Positions 1-8,842 of a stretch of 64,000 bases of DNA are shown here, piece after piece (position 1 is the first letter of the stretch; each line of letters begins with the position of its first letter). The translations under genes and the position numbers were made by a program. Location of the stretch: positions 3,808,892 to 3,872,891 of the forward strand of contig NZ_KB900614.1 in assembly GCF_000379065.1 (NCBI RefSeq), in the 5' to 3' direction. The stretch comes from Salinispora mooreana (lineage in GTDB: Bacteria; Actinomycetota; Actinomycetes; Mycobacteriales; Micromonosporaceae). A model generated the notes under the pieces. It saw only the letters and a list, made by a program, of their open reading frames with translations, was not told the DNA's origin and ran no database searches.

Positions 1-556
1 CATAGCCAATGCCACCCGTGGTCGTGATGAGGTCAACCTCCGACATCTTCTTGGCCAGCTCTGACGATGGCTTTGTCGCCTCCAGGTTCTCGACAAAGGC
101 ATCGTCGAGCGCACCGACTGCCACACCGTGCCGGGTAGCATTCTCGGCGACGTCCAAACCAATGACGTGCGGAGCGTCTGGCCGGGCCCGCTGACCCAGA
201 AATTCGTTCTCGGCGCGGCGCACCTGGTCCACGGTACGCCCGTCGTCACTGGCACCCTGGTAGTACGTGTACACGTCGTCCAGCTCAAGATCGGTCTTGG
301 TGAGCACCCCGACGATGCCATAGGAGCAGCACACGTCGAGCACGGTGGGGCGATAGCCGTCACCCCACGGTTGGGCATCGATCAACTGGTTGAATACGGT
401 AGCCCCATGCTGCGGGATCTCGTATTTCAACTGTCGCAGGTTAGCGTAGTACGCGCACGGCGTCTCCTGGTTGTAGATTCCGCTGAAGTTGGCCTTACCG
501 GACTCGTCGGTCAACGCTTTGACTCCCTTTACTCCGGATGCAAACTCAGGGCCCAA
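1..556 (-). CDS. Class I SAM-dependent methyltransferase (3' end outside window)
   Basis: The gene runs off the left edge, so only about 185 N-terminal residues are visible. A glycine-rich SAM-binding loop of the form VLDVCCSYGIVGVL follows a conserved-looking N-terminal stretch (KANFSGIYNQ, then YEIPQHG). This fits a Rossmann-fold class I methyltransferase; the substrate cannot be told. I chose a TTG start at 556 because GGAGG lies 6 nt upstream; a second TTG with GGAG lies about 27 nt further in. It is followed upstream by a gene-poor stretch with a possible small ORF overlapping its start. The neighbouring glycosyltransferase may point to a tailoring or glycoconjugate context, but that is inference. 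Confidence 0.7.
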   Translation of the reverse strand, partial: MGPEFASGVKGVKALTDESGKANFSGIYNQETPCAYYANLRQLKYEIPQHGATVFNQLIDAQPWGDGYRPTVLDVCCSYGIVGVLTKTDLELDDVYTYYQGASDDGRTVDQVRRAENEFLGQRARPDAPHVIGLDVAENATRHGVAVGALDDAFVENLEATKPSSELAKKMSEVDLITTTGGIGY

Positions 557-792
557 ACACAGCCTCCGACCTGCGGCGGCCGGAGGCAACGGGTGCTACA
601 CGGGTAGGATATGGTGCATTCGTAGATTAGCCAAGCCGGCAAATCAGACAACCTACTCCAGCCACGGGGGTTGCGTAGTGTGGTGATCCCCGCGAAATCG
701 CAGGTAGGAACGGGGATGAGCACGAGTACGTCCACTGTGCCGCTGATTGTGATCGGGCGACAGTGACACGTCGCAGTACTCTTCGACGTCAC
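529..792 (-). CDS. Possible small protein upstream of the methyltransferase (doubtful)
   Basis: An 87-codon frame begins with GTG at 792, seven bases after a GGAGG motif, and ends inside the first codons of the methyltransferase. It has Cys residues near the start (TCHCRPITIS) and later (PVPTCDFAG). Third-position GC bias is only moderate in the first half and weak in the second. I recognise no family. The good ribosome-binding site and the overlap with the next start are the only support; it may be non-coding. Confidence 0.2.
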   Translation of the reverse strand: MTSKSTATCHCRPITISGTVDVLVLIPVPTCDFAGITTLRNPRGWSRLSDLPAWLIYECTISYPCSTRCLRPPQVGGCVWALSLHPE

Positions 793-873
793 TCTCCGGC
801 CTCCTTTCCAGGAAGCCGGAGATGTTCTCCGGCCAGGGGCGCCCGGGCGCGGCCACTCGGTGCCGCTGGTGTC
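557..873. other. Gene-poor interval between methyltransferase and glycosyltransferase
   Basis: This 317-bp stretch holds no convincing gene apart from the doubtful small ORF at 529-792. Short direct and inverted copies of CTCCGG / CCGGAG occur around 791-842. It should contain the promoter of the leftward methyltransferase; no clear -35/-10 pair could be picked. Confidence 0.5.
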
Positions 874-2156
874 CTAACCCGCCGGGTTGCGGAGAGTGTC
901 GATCCTGGCGACCGCGTTCGCGACACCATCCTCGGCCGCGAGGCTCCTCCCCAGCTTGACCGCGGTGGCCCGGATCTCGGCGTCGGTGGTCACCGCACGG
1001 ATCGCGACAGCCAGCCGCTGCGGAGTGAGCTTCCGCTGCGGTATGGGTGCACTGCCCGCGCCGAGCGCGAACACCCGCCGGCCCCAGACGAACTGATCCA
1101 GGAGGAACGGGCAGATCACCGAGGGCTTGCCAGCGCGAAGCGCCGCCGCGGTGGTGCCGGCCCCACCGTGGTGCACGACGGCGGACATCCGAGGGAAGAG
1201 CCAGTCGTGTGGGGCCTGCGTGAGGTGCCAGATGGTGTCTGACGGCTCGATCTCCGCCAAGCCGCCCAGCCGGTGGCCACGATGCCGCGGACTCCGGCCT
1301 GGCGCAGTGCCTCGCCGACGAGGCGGGTGAGTCGGCGTGGGTCGCGCCCGGCCATACTGCCGAAGCCGACGTACACCGGTGGGTCGCCCGCCTCGATGAA
1401 GTCGACCAGGGCGGCCGGGGGCTGCCAGCGGGCGGCGTCGTCCAGGAACCAGTAGCCGGTGAGGTGCACGTGCTCGGGCCAGTCGGCGGGGCGCGGCTGG
1501 ACGTGCTCGCTGATGCCGTGCAGCACGGGGATCGGCCGCCCGTCGGGTAGCCGGGTGGTCAGCGCGGCACCGCTGGTCTTCGCGAGTCCGAGCGTGTCGC
1601 GACGAAAGGTGTTCACCATGCCGTCGTACATCCGGTATCCGGCACCGCCCAGTCGGTAGGTCAGTCGGTTGTACCAACGGCCGAGGGGCAGTTCGGGCAG
1701 CCCGACGAGGGGGAAGTCACCGGTCGGCACGGAGACCGGCACGGGCAGCGCCAGTACTACCGGTACGCCGAGCCTCTCGGCGATGTGTGGACCGGCCAGC
1801 ACCTTGGGGTGGTAGACGACCAGATCTGGCTTGGCCTGCCTGGCTGCCGCCCAGGCATCGGCCAGCAGCCTCCGGTTGATGGGATTCGCCTGACGGGCCA
1901 GCCTGATGGTGGTCCTGACTGCCCCGAGCACCCCGGTGGTCTCCTCCATCGCGGCCCGGCCCGCTGCCGAGTCCAGCAGCTGCAGTATGTCGTCACTGAG
2001 CTGGCCGTACGCCAACCCCTGGTCGGTGACGAACGACCGGAACCGGGCACAGGTGGCCAGAGTGACGTCGTGGCCGGCCGACTGGAGACCTTTGCCGAGG
2101 GCCACGTACGGCTGGACATCTCCGCGCGACCCTACGGTGATCACCAGGATTCGCAT
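874..2156 (-). pseudogene. GT1-family (MGT-type) glycosyltransferase, frameshifted
   Basis: The N-terminal part starts MRILVITVGSRGDVQPYVAL, the typical opening of actinobacterial GT1 glycosyltransferases. The C-terminal donor-binding part (VVHHGGAGTTAAALRAGKPS, then PFLLDQFVWG) lies in a different frame. The frames must switch near 1259-1276, where the coding strand reads CTGGGCGGC. One extra G there would restore the usual GW-GGLAE transition between the lobes. Repaired, the protein would be about 427 aa, normal for the family. Without it the reading frame ends at 1116 after 346 aa and lacks the donor-sugar site. It starts just after the stop of the MarR-like gene, so the two form an operon. 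It is either a real recent pseudogene or a sequencing error at a C/G run. Confidence 0.75.
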
Positions 2157-2157
2157 C

Positions 2158-2619
2158 CTAGTTGTCCTTTCGTGCTTGTCGACGGAACTCCGCCAGCAGG
2201 GCTGGGGTGCGCTCGACCATGAAGGTGTAGAAGTCGCGGGTATGGCGTAACCGGCTGGCCTCCGGTGCCGCCGCGTCGCCGACCAGATCGATACCGCGCT
2301 GCATCAGATCGATGAAGGCGCGCATCTTGTCGGTGGGGTCGATGGCACGGGCGAAGGCATCCGGATGCATCTCGTACGCGTGTCCCCGGCCCTGGCTCGG
2401 CACTCGTCGGACCAGGCCGGACTGCTCCAGCACCCGCATGCCGGTGGATACCGAGGCCTTGGAGAGCCCCATCGCCTCGCACAACTGCGCGGTGGTCTGT
2501 GTCGGCGGGTCGCAGATGAGCAGCCAGCCCAGCAACTTACCGAAGGCGGGGGTGGTGCCCATCCGAGCCAGGACGATCCCCACCTCCTCGGCGTACCGCC
2601 GGCCAGCCTCCGGGTCCAT
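2158..2619 (-). CDS. MarR/GbsR-like winged-helix transcriptional regulator
   Basis: The 153-aa protein has a helix-turn-helix region with TTAQLCEAMGLSKASVSTGM followed by a wing-like turn and a C-terminal helical half, the layout of GbsR/MarR regulators. The ATG at 2619 was preferred over a longer frame because GGAGAGGAG lies directly upstream. Its stop is one base away from the glycosyltransferase start, so regulator and transferase are cotranscribed and the regulator probably controls its own operon. An SRPBCC gene diverges 227 bp away. The ligand is unknown. Confidence 0.8.
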   Translation of the reverse strand: MDPEAGRRYAEEVGIVLARMGTTPAFGKLLGWLLICDPPTQTTAQLCEAMGLSKASVSTGMRVLEQSGLVRRVPSQGRGHAYEMHPDAFARAIDPTDKMRAFIDLMQRGIDLVGDAAAPEASRLRHTRDFYTFMVERTPALLAEFRRQARKDN

Positions 2620-2846
2620 AGACTCCTCTCCTGACTCGATAGATCCGAGCGTTCGGAACTTTCTAAACAAGAAATTAGACCTGGCCCGTAAACCAGGCCA
2701 GAGCGAAATATGAATTTTTCCACCACGAATCTATTCCCGAGACAGGTATTGACGATCCGCCCTCCCACATCACTGCTGCTAAACCGTCGAAATCGAGTAC
2801 CTCGCAATGCTGCAACGGCACGCATCAGCCGGTATGGTCCGGGCTT

Positions 2847-3365
2847 ATGGGACAGGAGATTATCGATCCCGCCGATGTCCGGCAGGACTTCGCTCGGTAC
2901 TCGCTCCGCAGCTCGCTCTTCGTTCCCGCGTCGGCGCAGCAGGCATTCGCGGTATTCACCGGCGCGATAGCCGACTGGTGGGTCATGGAGTACACCTGGT
3001 CTGGCCCCGGCCTACTAACCACGCTGGGGATGGAGCCACGGACCGACGGGATGCTGTACGAAATCGGCCCGCACGGCTTCCGCAACGACTGGGGCCGGGT
3101 CCTGACCTGGACCCCGCCCCGCCGGCTCGTCTTCACCTGGCAGATAGGGGCAGACCGCGTCCCAGCACCCGATCCGGCCCGGGCCAGCGAGGTCGAGGCC
3201 CTCTTCCGGCCCGACCAGTCGGGGCAGACCCGGGTGGAGGTGGAACACCGACACTTCGATCGGCACGGCCCGGCAGCGGAGGGCTACCGCCGGGCACTGA
3301 CCACCGGCTGGTCCGAACTCCTCGCTCGTTACGCGAACGTGGTCGCGAGGCGCGCCGTCGACTGA
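2847..3365 (+). CDS. SRPBCC (AHSA1-like) domain protein
   Basis: A 172-aa protein with the pattern of an activator-of-Hsp90-homology/START-like domain: an early S-R/S-LFVPASAQQAF strand-helix, a central GRVLTWTPPRRLVFTWQI strand pair, and a C-terminal helix GPAAEGYRRALTTGWSELLA. Such domains bind hydrophobic ligands and in bacteria have mostly unassigned roles. It is a single gene divergent from the MarR-like regulator, which might regulate it. No signal peptide or membrane segment is seen. Confidence 0.8.
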   Translation: MGQEIIDPADVRQDFARYSLRSSLFVPASAQQAFAVFTGAIADWWVMEYTWSGPGLLTTLGMEPRTDGMLYEIGPHGFRNDWGRVLTWTPPRRLVFTWQIGADRVPAPDPARASEVEALFRPDQSGQTRVEVEHRHFDRHGPAAEGYRRALTTGWSELLARYANVVARRAVD

Positions 3366-3511
3366 GGCACTGGCTCGACCATTTCCGCCACTATTGCAAA
3401 ACCCCGGCAAATCAACACGGTCCGCCTGCGGAAAGCGATACAGCAGGGCCCCAGGCATCGGCAGGGCGCGCTACTCTGCGCAGCGTTACCTTCGCCTGAG
3501 GAAGGACTGCA

Positions 3512-4846
3512 ATGCTGATCTCACGCGCCTCGCAAGCTGCCGCCCTGGCCGCTTGCGTGACGTTCCTGCTCGCCGGTAGCGCCTGCGGGACCGACGAGTC
3601 CGACGAGGTCGCCGCTACCCCGGTACGCCTCTACGGCACCGACGGCACCATGCTCGACTCGTTCCCCACCGAGTTGGGGAACCAGGCCGACCTGGTTGAC
3701 GGAATGAAGGGCACCACACCGCTGACCCCACTGCCAACGGACTTCAAGGACCGGCTGCGGTCGATCGACCCCGACCTGACCAGCTTCGTCTATGCGGCAG
3801 AGACCTACGACGCGGTGCTGATCAGCGCGCTCGCCGCGCAGCTCGCCGGGACCACCGATCCGGCGGCTGTCGCAGCACAGATCGTCGGAGTCACCAACGG
3901 TGGCCAGCGGTGTGAGACCGCCGTGGCCTGCCTCGCGCTGGCCCGAGACGGGCAGGACATCGAGTACCGCAGTGTCTCGATCACCCGGGGTGGGTTCACC
4001 GCGGCCGGCGAGCCCTCCACCGCCAGCTACGCCACCCTGCACTTCGACGGGACTCAGATCAACGACGCCAAGACGGAGTTCGTCGGTGCGGGCTCCGAGT
4101 CCACCGCGAGCAGCGCGCCGCCGCCGAGTACCGGGGCGGCCGACCAGAACGATGACGCCCCGCTGGTGTTGGGCGGCCTGCTGCCGCAGACCGGGGACCT
4201 CGCGCTGTCCAACCCACCCCTCGCCGCCGGCGCTGCCCTCGCGATCCAGGAGATCAACGCTGCCGGCGGCGTCCTTGGCGCCCCGGTTACCTGGATCGAC
4301 GGCGATGACGGCACCAACCCAGCGGTCGCCAGGGCGACGGTGGCGAGCCATGCCGCCGCCGGCGTCCACGTCATCATCGGTGCCGGGGCGTCGGGGGTCT
4401 CCCGGGCGGTGCTACCCGACGTGGTGCAGGCCGGGCTGGTGCTGTTCTCCCCGTCGAACACCGACGCGAGCCTCACCGACCTGAACGACGAGGGCCGCTA
4501 CTTCCGAACCGCTCCACCCGACAGTTTGCAGGGCCGCGCGCTGGCTGACGTCATCTTGCGGGACGGCTCGAAGCGGATCGCCATCGTGGCCCGTCAGGAC
4601 TCGTACGGCGAGGGACTACAGGAGATCGTCCGGTCCGAGTTGGAACGAGCTGGCCTCGCCTCGGACCAGCTCAACCTGAGCACGTATCAGCCACCGGAGG
4701 GCGCCGAGGCGACACCGGTCGACTTCACGTCCGTGGTCCGCGAGGTCAAGGAGTCTGGGGCCGACGCTGTCCTGATCATCGGGTTCAGTGAGTCAGCCGG
4801 TCTGATCCGGGCCCTCGCCGACGCAGGGGTGCCGCTGCACCACTGA
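3512..4846 (+). CDS. Leu/Ile/Val-type solute-binding lipoprotein with swapped (circularly permuted) halves
   Basis: The protein (444 aa) starts with a lipoprotein signal peptide and lipobox LLAGSAC. Residues about 35-185 then resemble the C-terminal end of Peripla_BP_6 substrate-binding proteins (RLYGTDG, DGMKGTTP, FVYAAETYDAVLISALAAQ, then a Cys pair in GGQRCETAVAC). After a Ser/Pro/Ala linker (SSAPPPSTGAADQ), residues about 210-444 match the N-terminal half of the same family (LLPQTGDLA, AIQEINAAGGVLGAPV, FRTAPPDSLQGR, RQDSYGEGL, LIRALADAGVPL). The chain stops exactly where a normal member would continue into the segment found here at the N-terminus. So the order is C-part then N-part. No ABC permease or ATPase gene is adjacent, so its partner transporter is unknown. 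Confidence 0.8.
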   Translation: MLISRASQAAALAACVTFLLAGSACGTDESDEVAATPVRLYGTDGTMLDSFPTELGNQADLVDGMKGTTPLTPLPTDFKDRLRSIDPDLTSFVYAAETYDAVLISALAAQLAGTTDPAAVAAQIVGVTNGGQRCETAVACLALARDGQDIEYRSVSITRGGFTAAGEPSTASYATLHFDGTQINDAKTEFVGAGSESTASSAPPPSTGAADQNDDAPLVLGGLLPQTGDLALSNPPLAAGAALAIQEINAAGGVLGAPVTWIDGDDGTNPAVARATVASHAAAGVHVIIGAGASGVSRAVLPDVVQAGLVLFSPSNTDASLTDLNDEGRYFRTAPPDSLQGRALADVILRDGSKRIAIVARQDSYGEGLQEIVRSELERAGLASDQLNLSTYQPPEGAEATPVDFTSVVREVKESGADAVLIIGFSESAGLIRALADAGVPLHH

Positions 4847-4954
4847 GCCGCAGTCGGGGGCTGGCCACACCGGCGTACGGTGCGGCACCACCCCACCGGC
4901 TCCGGGCCCACCCAACCGACTAGGCGCCCCGCATCGCTGCCGACATCACCCGGT

Positions 4955-5698
4955 TCAGGACCGACGCCGACGCTCGAGAAAGTCGGTCATCCGCCGGTAC
5001 TTCTCCTCGTCCTCGAAGAGCACTGCCTGACTGACCAGATCCAGGTGCGGGTGTGCGGCGGCTGGAGCGTCCACGGCCAGCTTGGTCAGCCGCAACGCGA
5101 ACGCGGAGCCCTTCGCCACCTCGTCGAGCAGGGTGTGCGCCGCTGGCAGCAGCTCGGCGGGCTCGGCGACCACCTGGTTGACCAGACCGATCCGCAGGGC
5201 CTCCGCAGCATCCACCCGCCGGCCGGTGAAGAGCAGTTCCTTCGCCCGCGCCTCGCCGACCAGCGCCGGCAACCGGTGCGTCGCCCCCGCCCCGGCCAGG
5301 ATGCCGAGCCGCACCTCGGGCTGCCCGAAGACGGCCCGCGAGGTGCACACCCGTAGGTCGCCGGCGTACGCCAACTCGGCGCCGCCGCCCAGAGCCGGCC
5401 CATCGACAGCTACCACGGTCGGCATCGGCAGCGCCCTGATCCGGGCGAAGACGGCCGAGTTGATCGCGGCGAGGGCATCCAGCCGGCCACGCTCGCGGAG
5501 CTGCCCAATGTCGGCGCCCCCGGCGAAGATGCCCTCAGCACCTCCGGTGAGCAGCAGCAGCCGTGGCCGGGCCTCCAGCTCGGCGCAGAGTTCGTGGAGC
5601 GCATGGACGAGGTCAACGTCGATGGCGTTGCGCTTCTCTGGGCGGTCCAGCGTCGCCACCACCCGGTCGTCCTGTTGATCGATCCGCAGACCCGTCAC
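4955..5698 (-). CDS. Enoyl-CoA hydratase/isomerase (crotonase family)
   Basis: A 247-aa crotonase-fold protein. It shows the substrate/oxyanion segment GIFAGGADIGQL, the second oxyanion element DGPALGGGAELAYAGDLRV, and the later QPEVRLGILAGAGATHRLP that contains the usual Glu. It should hydrate trans-2-enoyl-CoA in beta-oxidation. I chose the GTG at 5698, which overlaps the stop of the upstream 3-hydroxyacyl-CoA dehydrogenase gene (GTGA); a GTG at 5719 is possible. The two genes are translationally coupled and catalyse successive steps. Confidence 0.9.
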   Translation of the reverse strand: MTGLRIDQQDDRVVATLDRPEKRNAIDVDLVHALHELCAELEARPRLLLLTGGAEGIFAGGADIGQLRERGRLDALAAINSAVFARIRALPMPTVVAVDGPALGGGAELAYAGDLRVCTSRAVFGQPEVRLGILAGAGATHRLPALVGEARAKELLFTGRRVDAAEALRIGLVNQVVAEPAELLPAAHTLLDEVAKGSAFALRLTKLAVDAPAAAHPHLDLVSQAVLFEDEEKYRRMTDFLERRRRS

Positions 5699-6552
5699 GC
5701 CTTCGCCCCGTTCTCCCACCGGTAGAAGCCCTGGCCGGACTTCTTGCCGAGGTGTCCGGCGGCAACCATCTCGACCAACAGCGGCGGTGGCGCGAACCGC
5801 TCCCCGTACGCGGCCGCCAGGGTGCGGGCGATGTCGAGCCGCACGTCCAGCCCAACCAGGTCGGTGAGCTCCAGCGGCCCCACCGGATGCCGGTAGCCAA
5901 GCACCATCGCCTTGTCGATGTCCGCCGGCTCCGCCACCTTGTCGGCGACCATTCGAATCGCCTCCAGACCGAGCGTCACCCCCAGCCGGGAGGTGGCGAA
6001 GCCGGGCAGGTCACGTACGACGACCGGATCCTTGCCCAGCCGAGCGGCGAGCGCGACCGCCGCGTCCGTGCTCTGCGGTGCGGTTGCCGGGCCGACCACG
6101 ACCTCGAGCAGCGTCATCGCCCAGACCGGGTTGAAGAAGTGCAGGCCGAGAAAGCGGTCCGGGCGGGTCAGCCCCTCGGCCAGCTCGGCGATCGAGATGC
6201 TGGAGGTGTTGCTGGCCAACAGCGCAGGGCTCAGGTTCTCGGCGTCGCGCAGCACGGAGCGCTTCAGGTCAGCCCGCTCCGGGACGGCCTCGACCACGAC
6301 CTCCGGGGTGACGCTGACCTCGGTGAGAGCTCCTCGAACAGTCACCCGGGACCGGTTGGCGCCGGCCTGCTCAACCGTCATCCGGCCGCGGGAGACGGCC
6401 CGGTCCCACAGCTCACCTAGGCGCACCGAGGCGGCTTCACCCCGGCCCGGATCGACCTCGACCAGGTCCACGTCGTAGCCGGCGCCGGCGGCTACGTACG
6501 CGATCCCGAGGCCCATCGTTCCGGCCCCGATCACGACCCAACGGTCACCCAT
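5695..6552 (-). CDS. 3-hydroxyacyl-CoA dehydrogenase (hbd/paaH type)
   Basis: 285 aa. The N-terminal NAD-binding loop is VIGAGTMGLGIAYVAAGAG followed by an acidic residue at the end of the second strand (VDLVEVDPG). The central part has NTSSISIAEL and LGLHFFNPVWAMTLLEVV, the family's catalytic His region. The C-terminal helical domain contains GYRHPVGPLELTDLVG and ends GKKSGQGFYRWENG. It oxidises L-3-hydroxyacyl-CoA. The ATG at 6552 has GGAGGGAGGAGG upstream. It is the first gene of a two-gene operon with the enoyl-CoA hydratase. Confidence 0.92.
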   Translation of the reverse strand: MGDRWVVIGAGTMGLGIAYVAAGAGYDVDLVEVDPGRGEAASVRLGELWDRAVSRGRMTVEQAGANRSRVTVRGALTEVSVTPEVVVEAVPERADLKRSVLRDAENLSPALLASNTSSISIAELAEGLTRPDRFLGLHFFNPVWAMTLLEVVVGPATAPQSTDAAVALAARLGKDPVVVRDLPGFATSRLGVTLGLEAIRMVADKVAEPADIDKAMVLGYRHPVGPLELTDLVGLDVRLDIARTLAAAYGERFAPPPLLVEMVAAGHLGKKSGQGFYRWENGAKA

Positions 6553-6786
6553 GGTGCCTCCTCCCTCCGGCGGCGACCCGGGGGTCACCCGCGCCGTCCC
6601 GCCTACCCGTGTCGCTCGTCCCCGCGACCCTATTGGTTGGGAGGCCTCGCGCGGCAGGCCGGCACCAGGCGGCAAAGCTCCCGGATGGACACCGCCGCGG
6701 CAGCTCCACGACCAGCTCTGCGACGTACGGCACGCCGGTCCGGCTTACTGCCCGGTCAACCGGCCGTGGGGCCGTATCCTGGCGGC

Positions 6787-7167
6787 GTGGCCACGCTGGA
6801 CCGACTCGCGACCGAGAAATACATCCTGCTCACGACCTTCCGCAAGGACGGCCGTGCGGTACCGACCCCGGTCTGGGCGGTCCGTGACGGCGATGCGCTC
6901 GTCGTGTGGACAGTTGCCAGCTCCGGCAAGGTGAAGCGGATCCGGCGCAGCGGCGATGTGACCGTCGCCCCCTGCGATGTCCGAGGTCGACCGCACGGTC
7001 CGGCGGTCGCCGGATACGCCGCGCTCGCCGACTCGGCGGGCACCCGGCGGGTCCGTGGCCTGATCAAGGAGAAGTACCGGGTACTCGGCCGGCTTACCCT
7101 GCTGGGGAGCCGGCTACGCCGGGGCGAGCAGGGCACGGTGGGGATTCGGGTCACGCTCAAGGACTGA
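6787..7167 (+). CDS. PPOX-class F420-dependent oxidoreductase (Rv2061-like)
   Basis: A 126-aa split beta-barrel protein (starting with GTG) with the pattern ATEKYILLTTFRKDGRAVPT, PVWAVRDGD, SSGKVKRIRRSGDVTVAPCD and GRPHGPAVAGYA. This is characteristic of the Rv2061 branch of the pyridoxamine-phosphate-oxidase-like family. Members use deazaflavin F420 to reduce diverse substrates; the substrate here is unknown. It is monocistronic and convergent with bldC, separated by a strong hairpin. Confidence 0.85.
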   Translation: MATLDRLATEKYILLTTFRKDGRAVPTPVWAVRDGDALVVWTVASSGKVKRIRRSGDVTVAPCDVRGRPHGPAVAGYAALADSAGTRRVRGLIKEKYRVLGRLTLLGSRLRRGEQGTVGIRVTLKD

Positions 7168-7261
7168 ACCAGGCCGTCCCACGGAGCATCCCGAAGTCGG
7201 AGTCGCGTTCACCCCGGCAGAGCCTTCCGGGGACGGAGCAGCGTTCGCCCCGCAGAAATGC

Positions 7262-7296
7262 CGTAGAGCGGTGGACAACTCGTCCACCGCCCTACG
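7262..7296. terminator. Hairpin between the F420 oxidoreductase and bldC
   Basis: Fifteen-base arms (one mismatch) start CGTAGAGCGG and end CCGCCCTACG around a five-base loop. It lies between two converging genes, so it can end transcription from both sides. No T-run follows, as is usual in high-GC genomes. Confidence 0.7.
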
Positions 7297-7322
7297 CGCG
7301 TTGTCCGTTGGCTCTCACCCGG

Positions 7323-7532
7323 TCAGTCCCCCTGACGCTGCTGTGGGATCTGCCCCTGCAACAGCGCTCTGACCTCCGACTCCCGATATCTGCGGTGCCC
7401 GCCAAGAGTCCGGATGGCACTCAGCTTGCCGGCCTTGGCCCAACGGGTCACCGTTTTCGGGTCGACACGGAACATCGACGCCACCTCGGCCGGCGTGAGC
7501 AGCGGCTCCGGTTCGTGCGTTCGCGATGCCAT
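7323..7532 (-). CDS. bldC: BldC-type MerR-like developmental regulator
   Basis: This 69-aa protein is almost entirely a MerR-type winged helix: LLTPAEVASMFRVDPKTVTR, WAKAGKLSAIRTLGGHRRYR and a short C-terminal helix. Length and sequence fit BldC, which in Streptomyces binds DNA as head-to-tail oligomers on direct repeats and delays entry into development. It is a lone gene with a 252-bp upstream region. Confidence 0.92.
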   Translation of the reverse strand: MASRTHEPEPLLTPAEVASMFRVDPKTVTRWAKAGKLSAIRTLGGHRRYRESEVRALLQGQIPQQRQGD

Positions 7533-7784
7533 GGGTCACTCCTCCACATGTATAGACATCGGCCGGGGTCCCGCCGGCCGACGCGTCTCCCATGGTCCGG
7601 CTAGTCCCCGATGTCCGACATGGGCCGAACGGCCGAACGTCCTTAGACGGACGGATGAACCATGACCGAATTATTCGCCTTTAATATGACAGAAGCCACC
7701 TTATATGGTCTCATGATCAGGGTTTGTGACGTATCAAATGCGAGTGATTCCTGGGTCAACGAGGGGTAATCGACTGGTTTGGGG

Positions 7785-8624
7785 TCAGTTGCACCGCTCG
7801 AGCAACTGCACCGCGCGCCATCGCGACACCAGCTTGTCGTAAGCCGTTGACGCCTCCTCCGCCTCGCCCCGAGACAGCCCGGCCAGGCTGGCGGCGACCA
7901 ACTCCGGCGAGTCGTCAGCCGCGAGGGTCTCATCGGAGAGCAGCGACACCAGCCCGCCGTAGTCCAGTTCCACCACCGACCGTGGATGAAACTCCTCCAG
8001 CCAGCGTGCGACCTCCTCCACCGCCTCGGTGATCGGCGTGACACCGACCGACTTGCGCAGTACGGCCAGGGCCCGCGACGAGCGACGGCGGGCCTTGGAA
8101 ATCTCCGTCCGGTACCGCAGTGCCCGCCGGCCGGGCTCGGTGACCTGGTGCCGCTCCGCCGGCTCGAAGAGGACAAACCACCGCAGCGGCACGCCCCAGG
8201 TGGCGATCTGTTCGTGCACCCGGGGAACGCCGTGCTCCAAGACACGCGCCCCGCTACGCCAGTCGTCAACCGCCGCCTTGGCCTTCCCGGCGAGCACCGG
8301 CGGCACAAAGGCGTCAGCCAACACCGGGGGTACCCCGTCGCGCGCGTTCAGCGCCGCCTCGGCGACCCGGATGCGCAGGTTCCACGGACAGACCAGCAGC
8401 GTGTCGTCGGCCTCCAGGACGTACGCCTCGTCCGGCAGATTCGGCAGCCGCGTCCAGCCCGCTCCGAGCGCCTCGATCACCGACGTGAGCTGCCGGCCGG
8501 GCCCCTCCGCCGGGGCGACGGCCCGCCCCTGTTCGACGTAACTCCGCCAGTACGCCTGGCGGTCACGGTCGAAGGCGGTCAACGGTTCGTACACGCGCAG
8601 GTATGCGGCGAAGAGCGAGGGCAC
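7785..8624 (-). CDS. Conserved actinobacterial protein of unknown function
   Basis: The start was set at the GTG at 8624 because GGAGGA lies seven bases upstream; a longer open frame continues to 8828 but its extra part looks non-coding. The 279-aa product begins PSLFAAYLRVYEPLTAFDRD and has a basic central segment (KARRRSSRALAVLRKSVGV) and an acidic C-terminal part. No signal peptide, membrane segment or known catalytic motif is visible. It resembles conserved hypothetical proteins I associate with actinobacteria (DUF8083-like), but I cannot assign a role. It diverges from valine dehydrogenase. Confidence 0.75.
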   Translation of the reverse strand: MPSLFAAYLRVYEPLTAFDRDRQAYWRSYVEQGRAVAPAEGPGRQLTSVIEALGAGWTRLPNLPDEAYVLEADDTLLVCPWNLRIRVAEAALNARDGVPPVLADAFVPPVLAGKAKAAVDDWRSGARVLEHGVPRVHEQIATWGVPLRWFVLFEPAERHQVTEPGRRALRYRTEISKARRRSSRALAVLRKSVGVTPITEAVEEVARWLEEFHPRSVVELDYGGLVSLLSDETLAADDSPELVAASLAGLSRGEAEEASTAYDKLVSRWRAVQLLERCN

Positions 8625-8842
8625 GGCGCGATCCTCCCACGAGTCGGATGCGAATCCCTGGTGGCACAGTTTCGCGTGCACTCCGGAGAGTCGCCGAGCG
8701 GCTGGTCCCGCCGTCCGGACGCATACGTCGGTGACGACGAAGACGATGTCGGCCGATACTAGGCTCAGCGGCACCGGCAGCATCCCGCCGGCGTCCGCAG
8801 GTCCGCGGCCCACAAGGCCGCACACCACACCAGGAGTGAGTC

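Noticed and set aside
8625..8828. N-terminal extension of the protein ending at 7785
   Set aside because: The GTG at 8624 has an excellent GGAGGA, and the extra segment lacks coding character and family support.
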